NCBI RefSeq assembly: GCF_029223585.1
Contig: NZ_CP119423.1
Coordinates: forward strand, 1,674,001 to 1,738,000
DNA: 64,000 nucleotides
Direction: 5' to 3'
Source: Photobacterium sp. DA100
Lineage (GTDB): Bacteria > Pseudomonadota > Gammaproteobacteria > Enterobacterales > Vibrionaceae
The position numbers and the translations under genes were made by a program. Within the stretch, counting starts at the first letter, position 1; every line of letters begins with the position of its first letter. Of this stretch, positions 54,134 through 61,378 are shown piece by piece. Under the pieces are notes generated by a model. That model was given only the letters and a program-made list of their open reading frames with translations. It was not told the DNA's origin and ran no database searches.

Positions 54134-56338
54134 ATGTATAATTCGAGTGTATTGAAATGGCATCCAAGCTTAAACCATTATCTATTTGAAAATGGTGATG
54201 TACTGTTGGTGTCATCGTCAGGGCAATGGATTCTGCCGGTTCTGCATTTCCCCTTGATGCAGTTTATTGATAGCTCGAAATCGGCGGATGATATTTTGCG
54301 GGTTAGCGATGTTTACGATCCGCAAACCGCGGCGCTTTTTTATTACCAGATAGAACAGCTTACAGCGGCAAATCTTCTGCTTTGTGGTGATACTGGCGAG
54401 CAATATCAACGGCCATTATTTGATACTCAGAAAAGTGTCGATTTTCGGAGTGCAGAGGTACATGACTTTCCTGCTGGAATAACGGTCTTCAACCTGTCGG
54501 TGTTAACCTTGCCTGAGCTATTTGATGGTAGTGAAAAACTTCAATCCTTTATGGCGGATATAGCGGTATATCAGTCTTACGGGAAAGGAGGCCCTTTAAC
54601 ATTCGTGTTTGTTGATGATTTGTTAGACCCGAGAATATCCGACCTGCCATTAAATACTGAGTTCATTGTGATTAAAGTCGGTGGCGAAAAGGTTTGGCTT
54701 ACCCCAAAATTCGGTACCGCTGACTTATCAGCATATCATCAGCTACAAGTACAGCTGCTTGATAATCAACCGGTGAGGAAGTGGTTGATTAAGAAGTGGC
54801 CTGAGCGGTGTCATGGTTACTCGTTCAAAGCTGGGACTCGCTTAACCGCCGAGCAATGTCAGCAGTTAAAGGGGGTGCTGCTTAAGCAATTAAGAGCCGA
54901 AAGTTATCAGTTAGCAGTCTATGATATTGATACATCGGCTGACGAATATCACGATGTTGTTTGTTCCTTGCAGCAACATGGCTGTTTATCCGAACCTGCG
55001 AGAGCACCAATAAAGCTCGAAAGCTGCCTGGCGGTATATGCGGAAGATGGCGGTTCGAGAAGTATTAGTGCAGAGCAAACATTGGATAAGTTAAAACCCT
55101 TCATCAGTCCAATTACTGGGGTGGTTAGTCATCTTGAGCCTTTTAAGAGTTCACCTGATTCAGAGGTGGAGATTTATCGCACCAGTTTTTTTAAGTCGCT
55201 GCCGCAAAATACTCAGGAGCCGTTTGACCAAAATAGTTTTGTTCAGATTTGTCTGGGTAAAGGCGTCAGCCCAGTGCAATCACAGGTCAGTGCGGTATGC
55301 GAGGCGATTGAAAGGGTGAACGCTCAGTTCAGAGGGAATGAGCCGTTGCTAAAATCTCACCCTGATGATTTATCATTGCGGTATGTGCCTTTCCAAGCTT
55401 TGACACCATACAGTGAGCGACAATACCTGAGGTTTGCAGATCGAAGCGATCCTGAGTCCAAGCGAAAGCAAGCGGTACAGCCATATCGTAATGAGGAAAT
55501 CTATTGGTTTGAAACCTGGTCTTTGACCAAAGAAGAGCATGTATATGTTCCCCTGACGTGCTGTTTTACCAATATTGAAATCGAGAGCGAGCATACTGAA
55601 CAGCTGGCGTTTGTCGATGAAAAATATGGTCGCTGGCATTCAAACGGGGCGTCGGCCGGCAATACCCGTGAAGAGGCAATTTTACAAGGATTGTGTGAGC
55701 TGATCGAGCGAGATGCAGTATCAATATGGTGGTATAACCGTGTTACTCGACCGCCTTTTGAGCTAAATAAAATACCGCCAGAACTGCTTCAACCAATAGC
55801 AAACTCATTATCCAAACAGTATGAATTCTGGGTGCTTGATGTAACCAATGATACCGGGGTACCAGTGATGGTTGCCGTTGGCCAGCATAAGCAACATAAA
55901 GGGTTTATTTTTGGCTTCGGCTGCCATTTAAAACCCGAGTTGGCAGCCCAGCGTGCGCTGACTGAGTTGTGCCAGTTGATCCCCGTGCGTAATCAAAAAG
56001 GGGCGCCGTTTGACTTCGATGCGGTGGAAGAGGGGCCGTACTTATATCCTGCACCTGAGCGTCAAGCCGTTCAGCCTTGCTTGCTGTGCTCGGGGGATAT
56101 GAAGGATGATATCTTATCCATTGTCGAGCAACTGCAGAGCCTTAACTACGAAACACTCGTTCTGGACTACAGTCGTGAGCCTGTTCCGCTTTATACCGTA
56201 AAAGTTTTTGTCCCTGGGCTCTGCCATATTTGGCCGCAACTGGCGAATGAGCGCTTGTACCAAGTGCCGGTAAAGCTGCACTGGCAAAACGCGTTGAAGG
56301 ATGAAAGGAGTATTTGCCAGCAAGGCTTTTATGTCTAA
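54134..56338 (+). CDS. YcaO cyclodehydratase with fused leader-binding region (TOMM synthetase)
   Basis: A 734-residue fusion. Residues 1-90 (VLKWHPSLNHYLFENGDVLLVS...) resemble a PqqD-like leader-recognition fold, followed by a reduced E1-like scaffold. The YcaO domain covers about 345-734, with ATP/Mg-binding glutamates in AVCEAIERVNAQF (about 388-400) and in NTREEAILQGLCELIERDAVSIWW (about 508-530). The end has VKVFVPGLCHIWPQLANERLYQVPVKL. YcaO proteins use ATP to turn Cys/Ser/Thr into azolines. The usual proline-rich PxPxP terminus is absent (the last residues are ICQQGFYV). I start at the ATG 13 bases after the amidohydrolase, with GAAGAG upstream; a longer frame from 54077 overlaps that gene. 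Confidence 0.92.
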   Translation: MYNSSVLKWHPSLNHYLFENGDVLLVSSSGQWILPVLHFPLMQFIDSSKSADDILRVSDVYDPQTAALFYYQIEQLTAANLLLCGDTGEQYQRPLFDTQKSVDFRSAEVHDFPAGITVFNLSVLTLPELFDGSEKLQSFMADIAVYQSYGKGGPLTFVFVDDLLDPRISDLPLNTEFIVIKVGGEKVWLTPKFGTADLSAYHQLQVQLLDNQPVRKWLIKKWPERCHGYSFKAGTRLTAEQCQQLKGVLLKQLRAESYQLAVYDIDTSADEYHDVVCSLQQHGCLSEPARAPIKLESCLAVYAEDGGSRSISAEQTLDKLKPFISPITGVVSHLEPFKSSPDSEVEIYRTSFFKSLPQNTQEPFDQNSFVQICLGKGVSPVQSQVSAVCEAIERVNAQFRGNEPLLKSHPDDLSLRYVPFQALTPYSERQYLRFADRSDPESKRKQAVQPYRNEEIYWFETWSLTKEEHVYVPLTCCFTNIEIESEHTEQLAFVDEKYGRWHSNGASAGNTREEAILQGLCELIERDAVSIWWYNRVTRPPFELNKIPPELLQPIANSLSKQYEFWVLDVTNDTGVPVMVAVGQHKQHKGFIFGFGCHLKPELAAQRALTELCQLIPVRNQKGAPFDFDAVEEGPYLYPAPERQAVQPCLLCSGDMKDDILSIVEQLQSLNYETLVLDYSREPVPLYTVKVFVPGLCHIWPQLANERLYQVPVKLHWQNALKDERSICQQGFYV

Positions 56339-56473
56339 GCCAACTTAGAACAAACAGTGGATGACTTCGCTTGTAATGCCTTGTAATAGGCACCACGTTC
56401 TCACCACGCTAAAGTCTAGATATGACAAAGTTATATACCGGATAAAGCTATTCGCTAACAGCAAGGATTAACT

Positions 56474-57457
56474 ATGGCTCATTTAACATCGGGAAATTCG
56501 CGTTATCCTCTTTATTTGAAAGCATTTCATCAATTTGGTCGACTAGCTACTGCTGTTGATACATTAGTCGACAACCCAGAGATATCTCGCATTCATGCGG
56601 TTATCGAATGGATTGATGGCATCTGGTATATACGGGATCTCAGTAAAAATGGCGTTTGGGTAAATGGCGATTCCATTTCACCGAATAAGCTTTATAAGCT
56701 AGCGGTGAAGGATAAAATTTGTTTTGCGAACAAAAAAAATATCACTTTTGTGGTCGAAAACCTTGATGAACCAAAAGATGTCTTAATCCCCCTTGAGTCA
56801 GAATCCAGTGCTGACTTGCCCAATGCAAAACCTATCTTGCTTGAACATTATCATTTTCTTCCTTCAGAAAACTCCCCTGAAGTGATCATATTTTATGATA
56901 TGGTGGAAAAGTGTTGGTATTGCGAAACTATCGCTGATTCAACGCCAACAAAACTTTATGATGGCGAGTTGCTTGAATTTTCTCACTCAATATGGAAATT
57001 AATCAAGGGGGCTGATGCTGCAGAAAAAGAAACCCTCATTTCAGATGGTAATGTGAGCAATGATATTTGTTATATATTCAACATTAGTCAAGATGAAGAA
57101 CTTACGGAACTCACGCTCAAAAATAGTAGGACAGATATTGATTGTGAGATCAGGAGCCATCATTATCTCACGGCGCTATTAGCGCGTTACAAAGGCCAAG
57201 ATCAGAGAGCCAATATGCCCGAGCATTTACAGGGTTGGCGCACTATTGAGCAACTCACAAAAGATATAGGCCTGTCTGAAAACCATGTCAACATCCAAAT
57301 ACACCGAGCCAGGAAGCAATTGGCTGATAAGTTGCAATCAGAGGGAATTTCAGCCCCTCTGTTGATTGAACGAAAACGAGGTAGAGTGAGATTTGCAGCA
57401 AATGATTTTAAAGTGTTTAAAGGGCACGAATTGGAAGTAGACTCAATGATGGCGTGA
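56474..57457 (+). CDS. FHA-domain protein with C-terminal winged helix
   Basis: A 327-residue protein. The FHA domain (about 5-95) has GRLATAV, the phosphothreonine-reading SRIHAVI and DLSKNGVWVNG motifs. The C-terminal 110 residues contain a winged-helix-like segment (WRTIEQLTKDIGLSENHVNIQIHRARKQLADKL), suggesting DNA binding. The likely meaning is a phosphorylation-reading regulator of the cluster, with the kinase at 48061 as its partner. It starts 135 bases after the YcaO gene with AAGGA upstream and is the last gene before a hairpin. Confidence 0.85.
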   Translation: MAHLTSGNSRYPLYLKAFHQFGRLATAVDTLVDNPEISRIHAVIEWIDGIWYIRDLSKNGVWVNGDSISPNKLYKLAVKDKICFANKKNITFVVENLDEPKDVLIPLESESSADLPNAKPILLEHYHFLPSENSPEVIIFYDMVEKCWYCETIADSTPTKLYDGELLEFSHSIWKLIKGADAAEKETLISDGNVSNDICYIFNISQDEELTELTLKNSRTDIDCEIRSHHYLTALLARYKGQDQRANMPEHLQGWRTIEQLTKDIGLSENHVNIQIHRARKQLADKLQSEGISAPLLIERKRGRVRFAANDFKVFKGHELEVDSMMA

Positions 57458-57474
57458 CAGCTACCTTCCGCACC

Positions 57475-57510
57475 GCTAGCTTTGTAAGTTTGTCAACTAA
57501 CAAAGCTAGC
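57475..57510 (+). terminator. Hairpin ending the TOMM-type cluster
   Basis: GCTAGCTTTGT and ACAAAGCTAGC form a perfect 11-bp stem with a 14-base loop, 17 bases after the FHA stop. There is little T-tract. It marks a probable boundary between the two plus-strand gene groups. Confidence 0.6.
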
Positions 57511-57788
57511 ACCCTTAAATAAATATAAGTTTGAACTTATAAATATTGCACAGTCGAATTTCCGTTTGGTTTATGCAGTCATAATCTGAATTAGCTCTGT
57601 AATAAGCTGTAATAGAAAATGTTTGAATAATGGTTAATTATAAAAAGGTAAACATCATATAAGTAAATTTGACTGTTAGAGTTGGTTTTTCGTCATTGAT
57701 ATGCTCGTTAATATGGCGTGTAATCAGCGATTTATAATATTTACTTTTCTTTGATAATAAAGACACCTTCTGTTTATTAGAGAATAAT
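57511..57788. other. Promoter region of the hydroxylase/collar cassette
   Basis: About 280 very AT-rich bases; the promoter of the following four-gene group is expected here. No palindrome or gene seen. Confidence 0.4.
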
Positions 57789-58397
57789 ATGGATGTGATT
57801 TTCTCTCAATTAAGCGTCCCTGAAGAGTTGGATTTATCTAACTCGGAACAGTGGGATTTTACACAAGATAATAATGGCCGATGGCTTACTCATGTAAATA
57901 AAGCATGTTTTGAAGGGGAATGGCTGGTACTTCCGTTGAGAGGCTTGGTGAAACATGCTGGCCGTTCACCAATCTTACAGGCTTTTAATTTTGAGGAGTC
58001 AGCAGGCCCTGACGATTATGAAAATTATCCCATTTTAGACGGGCTACCCCATATCGCTCGTTTTTTACGGTTATTTCCTTGTGCTGTTTTATCTGCCCGT
58101 TTGATGAAGCTGGGTCCGGGCTCGATTATTAAGCCACATTGTGATCATGGCCTAGTCCTGTCTGAGGGCCAAGCCCGTCTTCACTTTTGTCTGCAGACAG
58201 ATCCTGGTGTGGAGTTCGTTGTAGGAGGGAAGTCGCTAAAGATTGGGGAACGTGAATTATGGTACATCAATGCGGCTGCAGAACATGCCGTTTATCACCG
58301 AGGTCATACGCCTCGTATTTACCTGGTTTTCGATTGCATTGTCAATGATTGGCTAATGGCACAACTTCAACCAAAGACGGAGCATGAAGAGAGATGA
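57789..58397 (+). CDS. AspH-type 2-oxoglutarate-dependent beta-hydroxylase
   Basis: A 202-residue Fe(II)/2-oxoglutarate dioxygenase of the aspartyl/asparaginyl beta-hydroxylase family. The iron-binding HxD is His117-Cys-Asp119 (IKPHCDHGL), and the distal histidine is His166 in AAEHAVYHRGHTPRIYLVFD, with Arg176 placed to hold 2-oxoglutarate. It should hydroxylate Asp/Asn or a related residue of a protein or peptide. The stop overlaps the methyltransferase start (ATGA), so they are translationally coupled. The TOMM cluster upstream is 330 bases away, and a functional link to it is possible but unproven. Confidence 0.88.
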   Translation: MDVIFSQLSVPEELDLSNSEQWDFTQDNNGRWLTHVNKACFEGEWLVLPLRGLVKHAGRSPILQAFNFEESAGPDDYENYPILDGLPHIARFLRLFPCAVLSARLMKLGPGSIIKPHCDHGLVLSEGQARLHFCLQTDPGVEFVVGGKSLKIGERELWYINAAAEHAVYHRGHTPRIYLVFDCIVNDWLMAQLQPKTEHEER

Positions 58398-59635
58398 AAG
58401 CGCAACTACAGATGGCGAATCACCCAAAAGCCGAGCTCGATTTTGCGGATCCCGCCGTTGATAACCTGTTGAAGTTTTCCATTCGTCAGCAACTGGAGTC
58501 CCTGGCGCAGCAACAGTTATCCCAGGCCGAGCGCAAGCTGAAACTGCAGCAGAGTTTTACCCAAGCGATGACAGCGGTGTTGACTGACAGCGTGACCGTG
58601 CATGAGCAGTTAACTGCACTGTTTACCGATATGTACGATCAGGCCATGTTGTCAATGGCGCAGGCGGCTTTGGGTCAGGATCTTCTTACCCGCCAATATG
58701 TCAGCGCAACCGGGCTGATTATGTCGCCACTCAATTGCAGCACCAGCATCAAAGATGTTTACCGATTACGTGGGTTCGTTCGTGGGTTAGATAAAGCGAT
58801 CAGAGCCAAACTCAGCAACAGGAAGCAAGTGCGTTTGCTCTATCCGGCTTGTGGCCCCTTTGCCCCCTTGCTACTGCCGTTGTTGCAGTATTACCAAGAC
58901 GAAGGTGGAGTTGACAGTAGCCAGTTACAGGTTGTACTTGTCGATATCCAGCCTGGCGCGATTCAGTCTTTGCACCAATTGGTCAAAGACCTGAATGTAT
59001 CGGACTATGTCGAAGCTATCGTCGAAGCAGACGCCACACAGTATGAGCCGCAGGGGGCGATAGACATTCTGTTGCTTGAGGCGCTGCAACACGGTTTTAC
59101 CCAAGAGGGACAGTTGAGCATTGCCCGGCACCAGGTACAGTTCTTGAGTCTCGATGGCATTATGGTGCCGCAGTCCATCTCTGTACAGGCCATCATGGTA
59201 CACGGCGATACAGAATTTAACCAACAGTGGCAGTCTGCGGCCTATACCCATTCATCCCACCTTTCTGCTCGTGATCAGCGAGTTGAACTGGGTGAAATAT
59301 TCCATATCTCCAAAACGGCATTGTTGGCGATGCAGCCCATTACGCTGGCCAATGATATTGAGGTCGTTCAGGCGGGCACGCTGGTGTTACCTGATGGCGT
59401 TACTGATATGCCAGAGCGAATTCTTGCGATTTATGCGCGTATCCATGCGTTTGGCGACGACGTGGTTGATGAGTATGACTCCGGTATTACGCACCCTTTA
59501 CCGGACATGACGTTTTACGTCGATGCCACGCCTTCGGTTCCCGACAGAAAGTACTTTGTTGCCCGAGGGGGAGAGCGAGTTGGTTTTTACTATCAGTTAT
59601 CGGGATTACCTCGGTTTATTCCTATCAAAGCCTAA
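58394..59635 (+). CDS. SAM-dependent methyltransferase-like protein
   Basis: A 413-residue protein with a helical N-terminal region (1-130), a Rossmann-type methyltransferase core and a beta-rich C-terminal part, which resembles PRMT-like enzymes. Motif I is RLLYPACGPFAPLLLPLL (about 147-164), motif II is QVVLVDIQPGAIQSL, the acidic post-motif is VEAIVEADATQY, and DILLLEALQHGFTQEGQ resembles the double-E region. Substrate unknown; a protein target is suggested by its neighbours. It overlaps the hydroxylase gene by 4 bases. Confidence 0.75.
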   Translation: MKAQLQMANHPKAELDFADPAVDNLLKFSIRQQLESLAQQQLSQAERKLKLQQSFTQAMTAVLTDSVTVHEQLTALFTDMYDQAMLSMAQAALGQDLLTRQYVSATGLIMSPLNCSTSIKDVYRLRGFVRGLDKAIRAKLSNRKQVRLLYPACGPFAPLLLPLLQYYQDEGGVDSSQLQVVLVDIQPGAIQSLHQLVKDLNVSDYVEAIVEADATQYEPQGAIDILLLEALQHGFTQEGQLSIARHQVQFLSLDGIMVPQSISVQAIMVHGDTEFNQQWQSAAYTHSSHLSARDQRVELGEIFHISKTALLAMQPITLANDIEVVQAGTLVLPDGVTDMPERILAIYARIHAFGDDVVDEYDSGITHPLPDMTFYVDATPSVPDRKYFVARGGERVGFYYQLSGLPRFIPIKA

Positions 59636-59655
59636 GTTAGCGAAAGGATCAGAGC

Positions 59656-60594
59656 ATGGAACGCTTAAACAAGGTCGTCGTTTTTACTGCCAGTTGCGTC
59701 AGCATTCCCGTTATTGAGTTGCTTGCCAGTCAAAACAAGCTGGTGGGCGTGGTGACGTTATCACTAGAAGATCTCGGTGACAGCCGATTAGTCGGGGATC
59801 TACAACAATTGAATCAGCAACTGGTACAGGCAAATATTCCCCAGGTTGATCTGAATGATAATCGCTTGCTGGCCCAGTTCGACTACTGGCAAGCCAGCGC
59901 GGGGTTAGTCTTCGGATTTTCTCATAAAATCGATGCGCAGGTTTGTGACTACTTCGATGGTGAGATTTTTAATCTCCATGCGTCCGATCTGCCTGCTTAC
60001 AGGGGTAGCAACCCCATCTATTGGCAATTGCGCGATAACCTTACCCAAACCCAACTGACTGTGCACCGCCTAACTCAGCAGATGGATAGCGGTGAGATAG
60101 GCTTGCAAGCGCCGCTAGCTATTCATCCTTTTGATAATCATCAGAGCCTCGGTCTACGTGTGATGCAAGCCGCCCCGCAGTTGGTGGCCGATTTTATCGC
60201 CGGCTACGAAGCTGGTGCCATTGAATGGCGGGCGCAGCAAGGCGAGGTATCGCTGGCTCCGAGAGTGAATGCTGATAATGCTCAGCTTATTTGGTCCGAG
60301 CATACCGTGGCCGATTTTATCGGTGCGGCACGGGCCGGTAATCCCCATCATGGTGGCGTGGCGGTTCGAGTCAATGGTGGCACGTTCAATGTCATGCAAA
60401 TCACTGCCAACTCCCAGCCAAGCTATGGCTGTGTTCCGGGTACCGTGTTGGCGGTTGATAAAGAAAAGGGGTTGATTGTGGCAGCCAAAGATGGCGCAGT
60501 GCGTCTGGATGTGATCGTCGCCCAATCGGGCTATTACAGTGGCTATCAGTTCGCCGTGTTTTACCAGCTAGATGCCGGAATGATTTTGGGGTAG
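59656..60594 (+). CDS. Formyltransferase-family enzyme
   Basis: A 312-residue protein with the formyltransferase fold of Fmt and ArnA. The catalytic triad is intact: Asn106 and His108 in FNLHASDLPAYRGSNPIYW, and Asp144 in QQMDSGEIG. The C-terminal OB-like domain (about 210-312) is present (ADFIGAARAGNPHHGGVAVRVNGG). It is too divergent, and in the wrong context, for the housekeeping tRNA enzyme. It should move a formyl group from formyl-tetrahydrofolate to an amino group on a sugar, peptide or protein. AAAGGA lies 8 bases before the ATG. Confidence 0.85.
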   Translation: MERLNKVVVFTASCVSIPVIELLASQNKLVGVVTLSLEDLGDSRLVGDLQQLNQQLVQANIPQVDLNDNRLLAQFDYWQASAGLVFGFSHKIDAQVCDYFDGEIFNLHASDLPAYRGSNPIYWQLRDNLTQTQLTVHRLTQQMDSGEIGLQAPLAIHPFDNHQSLGLRVMQAAPQLVADFIAGYEAGAIEWRAQQGEVSLAPRVNADNAQLIWSEHTVADFIGAARAGNPHHGGVAVRVNGGTFNVMQITANSQPSYGCVPGTVLAVDKEKGLIVAAKDGAVRLDVIVAQSGYYSGYQFAVFYQLDAGMILG

Positions 60595-60675
60595 GCGAGG
60601 CAAACTTCGCCACCTTGCTGATAGTTCACAGTTATGTAGTCGTGACTATCTCCATTAATTGTAAGGAGAAAGTTC

Positions 60676-61287
60676 ATGGAAACCTATATAGGAAGTATTC
60701 ATACCGTTGGGTTCAACTTTGCCCCGAAAGGCAGTTCATTTTGTCAAGGACAATTGCTGCCAATTAATAACAATGAGGCGGTTTTTGCCTTGCTTGGAAC
60801 CACGTTTGGTGGGGATGGTAGAACAACACTTGGCTTACCTGATTTACAGGGGCGTTCTCCTGTGGGTGTAGGGCAAGGAAAAGGTTTGTCAACAATAATG
60901 TGGGGCCAGAGCTATGGCTCTGAACTTACGACGCTGAGTTTAGACAATCTTCCTCAACATTCACATGTGGCTGAGTTTAACCCGTCTGGCGGTGGCGGTA
61001 GCGTTGAGGTGTCAGTGATGGCCTCTAAAAAAGCGGGCGATACGTCTGCTAAAGATAATGCTGTTTTAGCGAATGCGACCGAAGGTATGGGTTTACAAAC
61101 AGCCTATGCCGCAAACCCTGCTGATGCTGATCTTGTTTCTCTTGGTGGCGTGCGCGTGCAGGGGAGCGGTGGCGGAACGGTGGCAGTTGGAAACACAGGT
61201 TCAAACCAAGCATTTGGAATTCGAAACCCGTATTTGGGGCTGTACCACATCATTTCCCTAGTGGGGGTATTTCCATCGCGCAACTAA
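60676..61287 (+). CDS. Phage tail-collar domain protein (microcystin-dependent-protein-like)
   Basis: A 203-residue protein. The N-terminal tail-collar domain is clear (METYIGSIHTVGFNFAPKGSSFCQGQLLPINNNEAVFALLGTTFGGDG-type start and LPDLQGRSPVGVGQG). A Gly/Ser/Ala-rich middle follows, and the end (GIRNPYLGLYHIISLVGVFPSRN) is typical of the Mdp family. No other phage tail genes are near, so this is a chromosomal collar protein. AAGGAG lies 8 bases before the ATG. It is the likely target, or the co-exported partner, of the three modifying enzymes upstream. Confidence 0.88.
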   Translation: METYIGSIHTVGFNFAPKGSSFCQGQLLPINNNEAVFALLGTTFGGDGRTTLGLPDLQGRSPVGVGQGKGLSTIMWGQSYGSELTTLSLDNLPQHSHVAEFNPSGGGGSVEVSVMASKKAGDTSAKDNAVLANATEGMGLQTAYAANPADADLVSLGGVRVQGSGGGTVAVGNTGSNQAFGIRNPYLGLYHIISLVGVFPSRN

Positions 61288-61378
61288 GGAAGGGGTCTAG
61301 TTCATCATAGATAATTGTCAAGGATCACTATAAAGGGCTGAGCACCACAAGGATGTGGTAACTGGGGGAGAAATAGAT

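Noticed and set aside
60676..61287. Part of a prophage, because of the tail-collar domain
   Set aside because: No other structural, integrase or lysis genes occur in the window, and the N- and C-terminal sequences fit chromosomal Mdp-like collar proteins.
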